From: Conexibacter sp. S30A1
GTDB lineage: Bacteria > Actinomycetota > Thermoleophilia > Solirubrobacterales > Solirubrobacteraceae
Length of the DNA stretch: 64,000 bases
Direction of reading: 5' to 3'
Assembly (NCBI RefSeq): GCF_023330665.1
Contig: NZ_CP097127.1
Coordinates: forward strand, 62,001-126,000
The position numbers and the translations under genes were made by a program. The notes under the pieces were generated by a model that saw only the letters and a list, made by a program, of their open reading frames with translations, had not been told where the DNA came from and did no database searches. Shown here one piece after another: positions 18,539 through 27,593 of the stretch (positions are counted from its first letter, which is position 1; the number at the start of each line of letters is the position of its first letter).

Positions 18539-19492
18539 ATGAGCGCCCCCCCGATTGAGGTTCGCGGGTTGGTCAAGCGCTACGGCGAGCTGACCGCGGT
18601 GGATGGCGTTGAGCTGACGGTGCAGGCGGGTGACGTTTACGGCTATCTTGGACCCAACGGTGCGGGCAAGACCACCTCGCTGCGCATGATGCTCGGGCTC
18701 ATCAGCCCGACCGAGGGCAGCGTCCGGTTGTTCGGACGCGACCCGCACTCGACGGTGAGGGCGCTCGACGGGGTGGCGGGCTTTGTCGAGGCGCCGGCCT
18801 TCTACCCCTATCTCAGTGCGCGGCGCAACCTCGAGCTGATGGCCGCCTATGACGGATACGGTGCCGCCGGCCGCGTCGACTTCGCGCTTGACACGGTTGA
18901 ACTTGGGTCCCGGGCTCGCGACCGTGTCGGCGGCTTCTCCCACGGTATGCGCCAGCGTCTGGGTATCGCGGCCGCGCTGCTGCGCGCGCCCAAGCTCCTG
19001 CTGCTGGACGAGCCCGCCACCGGACTTGACCCGGCGGGCATGCGCGATATGCGGCGCCTGATCCGCCGTCTGGCCGACGACGGGATGACGGTGCTGCTCT
19101 CAAGTCACCTGCTGGCCGAGGTCGAGGAGCTGTGCAATCGCGTGGCTGTGCTGCGCCGTGGTCGCATCGTCTATGAGGGCACGATCGCCGCGCTGGCTCG
19201 CGGTGCCGCCGCCAGCTATCGCCTGGCGACCACCGACGACACCAGGGCGCGCGAGATCTGCCTTGCCCAGCCCGGGATCGACGCGGTGTCCACCGAGCAC
19301 GGCCACATCGTCTTCACCGGTGAGGAGCGGGCCGTCGCCGAGCTCTCGCGCGCGCTGGTCGAGGCGGACGTCCTGATCCACGAGCTTGCCCCCCAGACGG
19401 TCACCCTGGAGGACCTGTTCTTCTCGCTCACCGAAGGCGATGGAGTGGTCCTTGACGGTCCTGAACCACTGGTTGTGGAGAGTGCGTCGTGA
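18539..19492 (+). CDS. ABC-2 type exporter ATP-binding protein
   Basis: A 317-residue ATPase of the CcmA/DrrA-like class. Walker A is GPNGAGKTTSLRM (residues about 38-50), signature FSHGMRQRLGIAAAL, Walker B LLLLDEPATGLDP and switch His in LSSHLLAEV. The C-terminal 90 residues are the usual domain that contacts the permease. It ends in a GTGA overlap with the permease gene. Confidence 0.92.
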   Translation: MSAPPIEVRGLVKRYGELTAVDGVELTVQAGDVYGYLGPNGAGKTTSLRMMLGLISPTEGSVRLFGRDPHSTVRALDGVAGFVEAPAFYPYLSARRNLELMAAYDGYGAAGRVDFALDTVELGSRARDRVGGFSHGMRQRLGIAAALLRAPKLLLLDEPATGLDPAGMRDMRRLIRRLADDGMTVLLSSHLLAEVEELCNRVAVLRRGRIVYEGTIAALARGAAASYRLATTDDTRAREICLAQPGIDAVSTEHGHIVFTGEERAVAELSRALVEADVLIHELAPQTVTLEDLFFSLTEGDGVVLDGPEPLVVESAS

Positions 19493-20364
19493 CGGCGCTG
19501 GCAGCACCCGCCAGGCCGGCCGGCACGGATGCGACCGGCAGAGCGCCCGGCGTCTGGGCCGTCTACCGCTGGGAGCTCGTCAAGCTGCGCTACCAGAAGC
19601 GCACCTACCTCGGGCTGGCAGCGTCGGTGCTGGCGCCGCTCCTGCTGGTGCTGGCGATCAGTCTCCGTTCGGGGGCCGGTCACGGTGATGCGTTCGCCTT
19701 CGCCAACTACCTGACGCGCAGCGGCCTGGTCGTGCCACTCGTGATCTTGCTGTTCGGTGCCATCTGGATGTTCCCACTGATCGTCGCGCTGGTCGCCGGC
19801 GACATCTTCGCCTCCGAGGACCACAACGGCACTCTGAAGACGGTCCTCACCCGTTCGCTCGAGCGTCAACAGATCTTTGCGGGCAAGATGCTCGTGGCGG
19901 CCACCTATGCGGTCTTCGCGATCATGCTCAGCGGCACTGTCGGCGTGATCGCCGGGTCGCTGCAATCCGGTTTCAACAGTCTGCAGAGCCTTTCCGGAAC
20001 GATCGTCTCGGCGCCCAGGGGCCTGGAGCTCGTCTATGCGAGCCTGGTCGTCTACCTGATCCCCACGGCGGCGATCGTCGCGATCGGGCTGATGCTCTCG
20101 ACGCTGACGCGCAACAGCGCCGCCGCCGTCGTGGGCACGCTGATGATCTCGCTGCTCATCCAGCTGATCGGCATCCTGCCGGGCATGAGCGGCGCCCAGC
20201 CGTACCTGCTGAGCACGCAGTTCAACGCCTGGCAGGGGCTGCTGCGCACGCCGACAGACTGGGTCCCCATCATCCGTGCGCTCTGGGTCTGCGCGCTCTA
20301 CGGCATTCCGGCGCTGCTCGTCGCCTTCCTGGTCTTTATGCGCCGCGACGTGGCCGGCGGCTAG
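19489..20364 (+). CDS. ABC-2 type exporter permease
   Basis: A 291-residue membrane protein with about six hydrophobic segments. A soluble N-terminal part with VYRWELVKLRYQKRTYLGL precedes helix 1, and ASEDHNGTLKTVLTRSLERQQIFAGKM is the typical ABC-2 coupling region. GTG 19489 overlaps the ATPase stop by four bases. The substrate is unknown; lipids, drugs and peptides are all possible. Confidence 0.88.
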   Translation: MTALAAPARPAGTDATGRAPGVWAVYRWELVKLRYQKRTYLGLAASVLAPLLLVLAISLRSGAGHGDAFAFANYLTRSGLVVPLVILLFGAIWMFPLIVALVAGDIFASEDHNGTLKTVLTRSLERQQIFAGKMLVAATYAVFAIMLSGTVGVIAGSLQSGFNSLQSLSGTIVSAPRGLELVYASLVVYLIPTAAIVAIGLMLSTLTRNSAAAVVGTLMISLLIQLIGILPGMSGAQPYLLSTQFNAWQGLLRTPTDWVPIIRALWVCALYGIPALLVAFLVFMRRDVAGG

Positions 20365-20378
20365 CCTGCTGGCGCAGG

Positions 20379-21212
20379 TCAGCTTGCCGGCGCGTCGTGA
20401 GCGGTGCCCTGGTTGCGAACCTTCACGATCGCGCTGGCGGCCGCGTCCTGGTCCAGGTAGACGCCGCTGACGCCAAGGGCAGGGTCGACCGCCGCGACGG
20501 GCCGCATGTGTTCGTCGAGCTCGTAGAACAGCGGGATGCCGGTTGGGATGTCGAGACCGGCGATGGCGTCGTCCGGGATCGAGTCCAGATGCTTGACCAG
20601 CGCCCGCAGCGAGTTACCGTGGGCCACGACCAGCACCTGTCGCCCGGCCCGCAGATCCGGGACGATCGCGTCGTACCAGTAGGGCAATAGCCGCACGAGC
20701 ACGTCCTTGAGGCACTCGCTGTCCGGGATCGCCTCCGGTGGCAGCTCACGGTAGCGGGGGTCGTGCCCGGCGGCGAGCTCGGAGCTGCGCTCGAGCGGTG
20801 GCGGTGGGATGTCGTAGGCACGCCGCCAGAGCAGAAACTGCTCTTCGCCGAACTCGAGGCGCGTCTGCTCTTTGCTGCGGCCCTGCAGGGCGCCGTAGTG
20901 GCGCTCGTTCAGGCGCCATGAGCGGTGTACCGGGAGCCACTGTCGCTCGGCAGCCTCGAGCGCGAGCTCGGCGGTCCGGATCGCGCGGCGCAGCAGTGAT
21001 GTATGCACGACGTCGGCCTGCATGCCCTGGGATCTCAGTAGCTCGCCCGCCCGCACAGCTTCAGCCACGCCGCGTTCGGAGAGGCCCACGTCCACCCAGC
21101 CGGTGAAGAGCCCCTTTTGGTTCCAGGTGCTCTCACCGTGGCGCAGCAGCAGCAGCCGGTACCGGCCGTGGCGCTGCCCGCCGTTTGCCGCGTAGGCTGG
21201 TGTGCCAGTCAC
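20379..21212 (-). CDS. gpmA: 2,3-bisphosphoglycerate-dependent phosphoglycerate mutase
   Basis: A 277-residue histidine-phosphatase fold enzyme. The phospho-accepting His is H25 in [51 protein letters not shown] and [14 protein letters not shown] are the dPGM-specific blocks. It interconverts 3- and 2-phosphoglycerate in glycolysis. The start is GTG 21212, which leaves an ordinary dPGM with a short 17-residue leader. It converges with the ABC permease gene, only 14 bp away. Confidence 0.94.
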   Translation of the reverse strand: MTGTPAYAANGGQRHGRYRLLLLRHGESTWNQKGLFTGWVDVGLSERGVAEAVRAGELLRSQGMQADVVHTSLLRRAIRTAELALEAAERQWLPVHRSWRLNERHYGALQGRSKEQTRLEFGEEQFLLWRRAYDIPPPPLERSSELAAGHDPRYRELPPEAIPDSECLKDVLVRLLPYWYDAIVPDLRAGRQVLVVAHGNSLRALVKHLDSIPDDAIAGLDIPTGIPLFYELDEHMRPVAAVDPALGVSGVYLDQDAAASAIVKVRNQGTAHDAPAS

Positions 21213-21397
21213 GCCTGCTCCCGAACCATGCCCAAAGCCTAGCCGCTGCGGCTGGCGCGGCTTCCCAGGGATTTCATCGACAGGCGTCCGGGGCTGTGCC
21301 GATCACGGCGCGGGACCACCTCCTGCGCTCCATAACACTGACCACGGCGCGAGCAGTGACAGACCGACCCGAACCTTCCGCAACCCCTGCCAAAGCG

Positions 21398-21913
21398 TCA
21401 GCGACCAGCGCGCAGGGCTTCGTAGGCCGGGAGCAGCTCGTCCCAGCGGGCGTCGATGTCACGAAGCTCGCGACCGTGCAGATGGTCCTCCAGATGTTCG
21501 ACGTGGATCTGGATGCCCGTGCCGTATGCCGCGAGCAGGTGCTCTGGCAAGCCCCGCTGCTCCCAGACCAGCTTGGTCTGGGAGCTCTCCGCCGTCAGCT
21601 GCACCTCGATCGTGGTCTGCGCCGGCTGTCCGGGCTGCGGATCGGGATCGCGCATGCTCAGCGGCAGGTGCTGCGGAGGGCTACACGCCTCCACCGTGCC
21701 CGTGCGCTCTCCCGAGAGGATGACGCGGACACGAAATTCGCCTCCAGCTGAGGGCTCGCCCTGCAGCTCTCCGAACCAGCGGATAAGTGCCGTGGGATCC
21801 GTGAGAGCTCTCCAAACCTCCTCGATGCCGACGTCGAGGCGAAGCTCCATCCGCACGACGCCGTGCCCGTCGACCGACCGCAGACTGCCAAGCACCTGTG
21901 ATTGGTCAGCCAT
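21398..21913 (-). CDS. SRPBCC / AHSA1-like domain protein
   Basis: A 171-residue single-domain protein. RMELRLDVGIEEVWRALTDPTALIRWFGE is the typical first strand and helices of START-like AHSA1 proteins, with a C-terminal long helix (HVEHLEDHLHGRELRDID). Such proteins bind hydrophobic ligands or act with regulators. The ATG at 21913 overlaps the stop of the upstream VOC gene by eight bases, so the two are co-expressed. A 185-bp gap with nothing recognisable separates its 3' end from gpmA. Confidence 0.82.
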   Translation of the reverse strand: MADQSQVLGSLRSVDGHGVVRMELRLDVGIEEVWRALTDPTALIRWFGELQGEPSAGGEFRVRVILSGERTGTVEACSPPQHLPLSMRDPDPQPGQPAQTTIEVQLTAESSQTKLVWEQRGLPEHLLAAYGTGIQIHVEHLEDHLHGRELRDIDARWDELLPAYEALRAGR

Positions 21914-22343
21914 TTGCCTCGTGGCCCTCAAAGCCTATGAGCCAATGCAGTCCGTAACGGTCACGCACCTGACCGTCAAAGTCACCCCAGGGCCGCTGCT
22001 GCAGATCATCAACAACCTTGCCTCCGTCGGCCAGGGCGGAGAACCACCGGCGCATGGTGTCCGGCTCGGCGGTGCCCAGCAGCGCAAGCATCAGTCCCTG
22101 GGTACGAACCGCGGGCTCGCCAGCGCTGACATCCGAGGCGAAGAGCGGTACGGCCGAGCCCGCGAGGTAGCCGTGCGCGATCGCGCCGGCTGGGCCGTCG
22201 CTACGACCGAACTCGGCGAAGGTGTGAAACCGCGGCTCGCCACCGAAAACGGTGGCATAGAACCAGAGCGCCTCGCGTGCGGTGCCGTCGAAGTGGATGT
22301 AGGGCGTCAGGCCCGCCACGCCTGGGATCGTAACGCGGCGCAA
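21906..22343 (-). CDS. VOC / PhnB-like superfamily protein
   Basis: A 145-residue glyoxalase-fold protein of the PhnB-like type: LTPYIHFDGTAREALWFYATVFGGE at the start, FASDVSAG and PDTMRRWFSALADGGKVVDDLQQRPWGDFDGQVRDRYGLHWLIGF (in pieces) at the end. Metal-ligand positions characteristic of catalytic glyoxalases are not obvious. It is upstream of and overlapping the SRPBCC gene; a VOC-SRPBCC pair is common in actinobacteria, function unassigned. Confidence 0.85.
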   Translation of the reverse strand: MRRVTIPGVAGLTPYIHFDGTAREALWFYATVFGGEPRFHTFAEFGRSDGPAGAIAHGYLAGSAVPLFASDVSAGEPAVRTQGLMLALLGTAEPDTMRRWFSALADGGKVVDDLQQRPWGDFDGQVRDRYGLHWLIGFEGHEANG

Positions 22344-22638
22344 CCCGCCGTGGGGGTTGGCTTCAAACGGCGTAGGCGACCGGCATATCCCTGCCAGTGG
22401 TGAAGCCCCACACCGCGTCTCTGGCTCGGCCAGAACACCGGCCCTGCAGTCGAGGCCGGGTAACCCTCGCCTCGCGCCTCGTGACGCAGAGTGCGTCGTT
22501 GGTGGCTTTCAGGCTTGGCCCTGGATCCTGGCCGCAGGGCCAGCTCACCGGTGACTATACGCTGATCCGGAGGGGCGATGGGCCTGGTGACAGAACCACG
22601 CTTGTGGCCGCCGCATCCGGCAACGATGTCGTATGCGC
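22344..22638. other. Gene-free spacer before the ftsH remnant
   Basis: About 295 bp. I see no convincing reading frame, RNA gene or repeat. It contains the promoter region of the VOC/SRPBCC pair on the minus strand and marks the left edge of the decaying zone. Confidence 0.5.
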
Positions 22639-23480
22639 TCAGGCCTTCGAGCTCAGCGTCCGACCATGACCGTTAGCGCCGGCAGAGACCGTCTCCGAAT
22701 CGGGACGCGGGGGCTCGGGCCGGGCGGCACCGATAGCGATGGCCACGGACACGGGGACCTTGCTGGGCAGTCCGGCTGCGGCGTAGGCGTCAGCCTCGTC
22801 GAGCGTCTCCTGCTTCAGAAGCGCCGCGGCGAGTGCCTCGAGCTGATCGCGGTGCTGGCCGACCAGCTCGATCACATGGCTGTGAGCCCGGTCGATGAGC
22901 TGGCGTACCTGCGCGTCGATGAGCTGCTGCGTGGCTTCTGAGGTCTCGCGCACGGATCCGAACGCATTGCCTGGCTCGCTCGGGATCACGGTTACAACCG
23001 GGGTCGATGTCGGACTCGGCGCCGGTGGTGATCGTGCCGTAGGCCGCTTCCTCGGCGACCCGGCCACCGAGCCCGACCTCGATCTTTCCGACCAGGTCCT
23101 CACGGGTGCAGGAGGCTTGGTCGTCGTCTGGTGAGAGCACGATCCCGCGCGGTGCTCCCAGGAGGCTCTTCTCGAGTGAATCTGTGAAGTCAGCCGTCTG
23201 AACCCTTTGGTGGTTGCGCCGTGCGGCGAGCAAGCGGGATGGCCCGGGTGTGGACCTCTAGGATTCGACGTCGGCACACGCGATCGGGAGCCTGCACGGC
23301 GCGACGGTCGAACCTTCCGGGGCGCAGCAGCGCCGGGTCGAGGACCTCTGGGCGGTTGGTCGCCGCCAGCACGATGACCGCCTCCGCGGGCTAGAAGCCG
23401 TCGAGTTCACTCAGAATCTCGTTGCGTTTCTGCTCACGCTCGTCGTTGGCGCCAGCCGACGAGACAGAGGCCTGTCGCGA
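22639..23480 (-). pseudogene. ftsH: FtsH protease remnant, deleted and frameshifted
   Basis: Pieces of FtsH appear in order in different frames of the minus strand. ANDEREQKRNEILSELDGF ends at an in-frame TAG near 23391, followed by [19 protein letters not shown] and PGRFDRR (AAA second region of homology), then PRGIVLSPDDDQ, LVGKIEVGLGGRVAEEAAYG and TTGAESDI of the protease domain, and finally ETSEATQQLIDAQVRQLID and LLKQETLDEADAYAAAGLP of the C-terminus. The Walker A region and the HEXGH zinc motif are both missing, the latter by a deletion between the arginine-finger region and LSPDDD. It cannot give an active protease. Confidence 0.85.
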
Positions 23481-23499
23481 CCACCTGTGGCCCCGGCTG

Positions 23500-23751
23500 T
23501 CAGCGCTGAGCGGTGACTGGCACAGGGGGCGGCGCCCCGGACTCGGACGGCTCGCTGCCGCCCTCGTCGGCCCAGCGAGCGGAGGTCGGAGCGCGCGCTT
23601 GGATTGCGGCTTCCGCCGTCGCCGCGTCGACCGCCGTCATGTTGTCAACCCAGCGCGCGCCACAGGACCAACAGCTGTCCTCCTGGCGGGGCATGGGCGC
23701 ACCGCAGGCGTGGCAAAGGCGCGGGAGGTGCCGATTGAACCGCTTGCCCAT
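23500..23751 (-). CDS. Small zinc-ribbon protein
   Basis: An 83-residue basic-then-acidic protein. Two CxxC knuckles, CHAC (residues 13-16) and CWSC (about 27-30) with ARW after, form a compact zinc ribbon at the N-terminus; the rest is Ala/Pro/Ser rich. It is the last gene of a tight minus-strand group with the SPFH and LapA genes (six bases after the preceding stop). Role unknown; the ribbon might bind protein or nucleic acid. Confidence 0.6.
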   Translation of the reverse strand: MGKRFNRHLPRLCHACGAPMPRQEDSCWSCGARWVDNMTAVDAATAEAAIQARAPTSARWADEGGSEPSESGAPPPVPVTAQR

Positions 23752-23757
23752 CTTCGA

Positions 23758-23937
23758 TCAGCGCTTCTTGCGGCTTGCCCTGCGAACGGGACCGAGCAGC
23801 CGGCCAACGGTTAGCTTGAGAGAGTGCGGAACCCGGTCGCCAGCCTCGTGGTCAAGGCCAGTGTCGCCGGCGACAACTCCCAACTGAGTGCTGACGTTGG
23901 TCTCAGCTCGGGGTTCTTTGGTGATCTTGATGTTCAT
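23758..23937 (-). CDS. Small basic protein of unknown function
   Basis: A 59-residue protein starting MNIKITKEPRAETNVSTQLG and ending in a very basic RRASRKKR. ATG 23937 overlaps the LapA stop as ATGA, so this start is preferred over one 23 codons upstream inside the LapA gene. I recognise no family. Position in the operon is the only clue: it lies between a membrane LapA-domain protein and a zinc ribbon. Confidence 0.5.
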   Translation of the reverse strand: MNIKITKEPRAETNVSTQLGVVAGDTGLDHEAGDRVPHSLKLTVGRLLGPVRRASRKKR

Positions 23938-24338
23938 CAGAGCGTCCTTCCTTCTCTTGAGCGCTTCGTCGATTGAAGTCGGTGCGGTCGCGGTCGGGTC
24001 AGCCACTGGAATCGGACACTGACGAGAACCCCGAGGATCCAGCCGATGATCGCCGCCGCCATTACCAGCCAGACCAGCGAAACGCGAGAACTCCCCGCCA
24101 GCCAGTCCACCCGTACGCGCGCCGTGTTCGTGGCGGCCAGCGCAACCAGCACCGCGATGAGCGCAACGATTACGATCGCGTAGCCCTGAAGGCGGCCCTG
24201 ACGAGCGCCGCGACGCAGACGCTCGCGCCGGGTCTCGGCGCGGCTGGTCGGTGGGGCCGGAGCCGACGCGGTCGGTTGATCGCCCACAGACGTCCCAGGT
24301 TCCAGCGCCGAGGGTGGGTTATTGGGTGAGGTCTTCAT
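23937..24338 (-). CDS. LapA-domain membrane protein (DUF1049)
   Basis: A 133-residue protein. A proline/alanine-rich, then strongly basic leader (RAETRRERLRRGARQGRLQG) precedes two membrane segments, roughly residues 51-69 (YAIVIVALIAVLVALAA) and 84-105 (VWLVMAAAIIGWILGVLVS). The pair with the short VDWLAG loop is the LapA pattern. Its start overlaps the slipin stop (ATGA) and its stop overlaps the next gene in the same way, so it is translationally coupled on both sides. Confidence 0.82.
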   Translation of the reverse strand: MKTSPNNPPSALEPGTSVGDQPTASAPAPPTSRAETRRERLRRGARQGRLQGYAIVIVALIAVLVALAATNTARVRVDWLAGSSRVSLVWLVMAAAIIGWILGVLVSVRFQWLTRPRPHRLQSTKRSREGRTL

Positions 24339-25120
24339 GACTGCATCAGCTCCCCGTTGGTCGATGGTGTCGGCAGCACGGGTGGGGTGGGGAGCTCGGC
24401 GGCGGCGTTGCGCTCGCGCGTCAGGAAGGCGCCGAGCTCTCCGATCGTGCTCATCAACGGAGCCGGAAACACGACCGTCGAGTTCTTGTCCACAGCCACC
24501 TCGACGAGCGTTTGCAGGTTGCGCAGCTGCAGCGCGAGCGGATGGGCCATCATCACATCAGAGGCCCGGGCCAGTTCTCCGGCGGCGAGCGCCTCACCCT
24601 CGGCAGCGATGATCTTCGCGCGCTTCTCACGCTCTGCCTCGGCCTGGCGCGCCATCGCGCGCTGCATGCTCTCCGGCAGCTGGATGTCGCGCAGCTCCAC
24701 AACCGTGACCTTGATGCCCCACGCCTCGGTCTGCACATCGAGGATCTCACGGATGTTTTGGTTGATCGCCTCGGTCTCGGACAGCGCCTCGTCCAATGTG
24801 TGGCGCCCCACCACGGCGCGCAGTGTGGTCTGTGCAATCTGATTGATCGCCTCGGCCACATTCTCGATCGCGAGCACGGATTTGACCGGATCCTCCACGC
24901 GGTAGTAGGCCACGGCGGACACGTCGATGCTGACGTTGTCCTTGGTGATGATCCCCTGAGACTGGATCGGCATCGTGATGATTCGCAGCGACACACGATG
25001 GATCCGATTGATCACCGGGACGCAGAAGAACAGTCCCGGCTCGCGCGCCTCGCTCTTAACCTTGCCGAGCTTGAACACGACAACGCGCTCGTACTGCTTG
25101 ATCACATAGATCCCGAACAT
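24335..25120 (-). CDS. Slipin / SPFH (band 7) protein
   Basis: A 261-residue stomatin-like protein: QYERVVVFKLGKVKSEAREPG, MPIQSQGIITKDNVSIDVSAV (in pieces), LRAVVGRHTLDEALSE, WGIKVTVVELRDIQLP and a coiled-coil MARQAEAEREKRAKIIAAEGEA. SPFH proteins build membrane-bound rings and partner with FtsH or NfeD proteases. ATG 25120 starts MFGIYVIKQYE; oddly, the usual N-terminal hydrophobic hairpin is almost absent, so membrane attachment may depend on the LapA protein encoded next. It heads a four-gene operon with 4-base overlaps. Confidence 0.88.
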   Translation of the reverse strand: MFGIYVIKQYERVVVFKLGKVKSEAREPGLFFCVPVINRIHRVSLRIITMPIQSQGIITKDNVSIDVSAVAYYRVEDPVKSVLAIENVAEAINQIAQTTLRAVVGRHTLDEALSETEAINQNIREILDVQTEAWGIKVTVVELRDIQLPESMQRAMARQAEAEREKRAKIIAAEGEALAAGELARASDVMMAHPLALQLRNLQTLVEVAVDKNSTVVFPAPLMSTIGELGAFLTRERNAAAELPTPPVLPTPSTNGELMQS

Positions 25121-25455
25121 GATGCTGCCTTCCTGGTGTGGGTGGCGCGATCGCCATGCGTGAACGGCCCGGGCCCTGACGGCCCTGACATCAGTCCCGT
25201 TGGTGTGGCTGGCATCTGGAGTGCCTGGTCGGGCGGGCCTGGCTTTCCCACGGGGACATGCATGGACTTGGACTCCAAAGAGGTGGCTCGCGATCACCAC
25301 GAGCGGTGTCAAATACGCCGGCCAAGTCGCTGAAGCCGGAACAACCGAGTCCGCCGAAGGTCGAGGCGAACTACACATTATTCTACTCCGCGTGCGCAGT
25401 TACTCGGCTACGTTCGGCGCTCCGATCAGCATGTGCCACAATCTCTAATCAGGCT
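25121..25455. other. Divergent intergenic region, slipin/ANTAR
   Basis: A 335-bp spacer between the slipin gene and the ANTAR gene on the other strand. No frame with family similarity was found. It should hold the promoters for both directions; the AT-richer stretch around 25371-25455 is the most promoter-like, without a clear consensus. Confidence 0.45.
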
Positions 25456-26062
25456 ATGCCGCCGCTCCGGGATGGAACCGATCATCTGCGCGTTCTGATC
25501 GCAAATGAACGCAAGGATCGTCTCGAGCGCGTCGTTCCGGTTGTCGCCGGGCTTGGCCATGAAGTGATTGCGCGAGAGATCGAGGTTGAGGACGTCGGTG
25601 CTGTCACCGCGCGGGAGCGGCCCGACGTCGCTCGTGGGGCTCGGCGCCAGCTCACAGCACGCGCTTGATCTGATCGACAAGATCGTCCACGAGGCCGCTT
25701 GCCCCGTGATTGTCCTGCTACATGAGCCGGATCCTTTGTTTGTCAGGGAAGCGTCCAAGCGGGGCGTTTTTGCTCACATCTCAGACGACGACGTCGAGGA
25801 CTGGCAGAGTTCGATCGACATCGTGCTGCGCCGGTTCGCTGAGTACCAGGATCTCCAGGGAGCGTTCGGCCGCCGCGCGCTGATCGAGCGCGCCAAGGGC
25901 ATCTTGATGGAGCGCCACTCAGTGGACGAGGCCACCGCGTTTGAGATGCTGCGCGAGCGCTCGCGTGTCGATAATCGCAAGCTGGTCGACCTGTGTGCCG
26001 CCGTCGTCGACGGCCACCGTCTGCTCCCGGCTAATCCGCACGCTCCGCAGTCCCGCGAGTGA
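25456..26062 (+). pseudogene. Receiver-ANTAR response regulator, frameshifted
   Basis: Starting at ATG 25456, one frame gives a receiver-like N-terminus (LRVLIANERKDRLERVVPVV, then EVIAREIEVEDVG, ARERPDVA). The next frame continues it from about 25630 (LVGLGASSQHALDLIDKIV, CPVIVLLHEPDP) and ends with a full ANTAR RNA-binding domain (RALIERAKGILMERHSVDE, AFEMLRERSR). Joining them as PDVA-LVGLG needs two extra bases at the CTC run near 25631, so a 2-bp loss is the simplest lesion. ANTAR proteins antiterminate transcription by binding paired hairpins. It may be dead, or the assembly may be wrong here. Confidence 0.75.
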
Positions 26063-26128
26063 GGCAGGCCGGGTTTCACGGAGACCCCTATGCGAGGGTT
26101 TCGGCCCTCGGGAAGGGGGTCGCCGTTA

Positions 26129-26335
26129 TGCCAAGAGGAAGGAAGTACCCCCAGGAGTTGATCTGTCGTGGTGTGCGTTTGGCGATCGACTCCGGACTGC
26201 CTGTCAGCCAGGTCGCTGCTGAGCTGGGTCTGTCGGCTCGAGACGTTGCGTAGGCGGGGCAGGCAGGCTGAGGCCGATCAGGGTCTCAGACCGGCGCTGC
26301 CCTCCAGTGAGGAGCGGGAGCAGATCAGGCGGCTT
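26129..26335 (+). mobile_element. IS3-family OrfA remnant
   Basis: ATG 26129 begins MPRGRKYPQELICRGVRL, the N-terminal helix-turn-helix of IS3-family OrfA, with SGLPVSQVAAELGLS following. It stops at TAG 26251, but the next frame continues RRRGRQAEADQGLRP and SSEEREQIRRL to about 26335, so there is a frameshift plus truncation. No OrfB catalytic domain is present. The 3' end runs against the IS256 remnant. Confidence 0.8.
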
Positions 26336-26389
26336 GGGGGTATCGGCCTGCGCGGTCGGTATGGTCGGGTGCAGCTCTCGCTGGATTGC

Positions 26390-26985
26390 TGCCTGTAGCT
26401 TTGGGAGGTCGCGATGGCCTTTGACGCGGTTGAAGTGCGCGGCCGCCTCTCTCATCCCGGCGGCGGTCCAGCGCAAGCGCATGTCCCCGTCACGCCAGCG
26501 TTTGACGTTGCGCTGTGTGGTGCGGACGGTGCCTGACATGCTCTCGATGTTGTTGGTTTGTCTCAGCGTGCGTGCCAGCGCACCGTCGATGCCGAGGCGG
26601 GTGAGCGTGAGGGTCTCCTCCATGCCCTCCCGCAGCGAGCCGGCGGCGTCGGGGTGGGTCTTCTCAAGCTGTGAGGCGAGCGCCGTGAGCGAGGTAAGCG
26701 CCTTGCTGTGATCGGGCTCTGACCAGGCTTTGCGAAGCTTCGCTTGCACCCAGGCGCGCTGGTGCTCGGGCAGGTGCCCGCACACATTCCTTGCCTTGTG
26801 GACCTGCAAGCGTTGCGCCAGCGCCCGCTGCCCAGCCAGGTCACGCACCGCCTTCCGCAGCGCCTTGGTGCCACCCAGTACGTCGAGCGCGCCTCGACAA
26901 CGACACGCCCACCGACCGGCTCATCGACCCGCCGTGCCTTCCGGGCAGACACCCCGGCAAGCATCCGCTCGAGCATCACCGCACA
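26390..26985 (-). mobile_element. IS256/mutator-type transposase remnant
   Basis: On the minus strand MLERMLAGVSARKARRVDEP is the pre-catalytic part of an IS256-family transposase. After VEARSTYWV the frame changes to LGGTKALRKAVRDLAGQRA and then QVHKARNVCGHLPEHQRAW, LREGMEETLTLTRLGI, LRQTNNIESMSG, NVKRWRDGDMRLRWTAAGM and GHRDLPKLQAA, the family C-terminus. The central DDE core between them is deleted, so it is inactive. Beyond about 26390 the frame only reads antisense to the IS3 fragment. Confidence 0.82.
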
Positions 26986-27122
26986 AAGCGGGTCGTGGCC
27001 AGCAAACTGCGCGGAGCTTTCAAGCCCGATTTGCCGGTCCTGCTCACCAGCTAACCACTTGACATTGATCTTGGCTGGAGACGCGGCGCACGATTCGCGG
27101 CGCTCGGGCGTTCAGTTGATTG

Positions 27123-27556
27123 ATGAGCGCCACAACCGAGTTCCAGGCCGAGACCCTCAGCCACGGCGAGCGTGCCCGCATCGCGGCCGTGCTGGCGGTC
27201 ACGCCGGTGTGTGGGCATCCGCGTTTGTGGTGATCCGCACGGTCGGCACGCACCTCTCACCGGGACCGCCGGCGCTGACACGGATCGTTATCGGCAGCCT
27301 GGTGCTTGGCGTCGCGATGCTAATGCGAGGGCTTCTCTCGCATGCTGCTCAGTGGCTGTGCGGTGGCGCTGGCGGTGGTCGTGCAGAAACCAGCCCTGCG
27401 CGTGGGCGGCGCGCTGCCGATGAGCTGGGCGGCCTGCAGCGCCGGGGCGGTTATCGTTCTCGCCATGTCGGCCAGAGGCCAGCAGGACCGTGTGGTGGTC
27501 GCACTCGCGGCCATCACATGTGGACGTCTCTCTCGCGCCGCGACGGTCCGCGCTAG
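27123..27556 (+). pseudogene. EamA/DMT-type permease, broken
   Basis: ATG 27123 gives MSATTEFQAETLSHGERARI then AAVLAV, and a shifted frame continues AGVWASAFVVIRTVGTHLSP and RIVIGSLVLGVAMLMRG, typical first helices of drug/metabolite (EamA) transporters. A third frame has ALAVVVQKPALRVGGALP and WAACSAGAVIVLAM, the middle of the same family. At least two frameshifts and loss of the C-terminal half are needed to explain this, so it is a pseudogene. Confidence 0.75.
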
Positions 27557-27593
27557 CCGAGGGCAGTGCACGGCATCAGCCGATCAGTACCGC

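Noticed and set aside
25456..26062. Programmed frameshifting in the ANTAR gene
   Set aside because: No slippery heptamer with a following hairpin is visible at the junction, and a 2-bp loss explains the break more simply.
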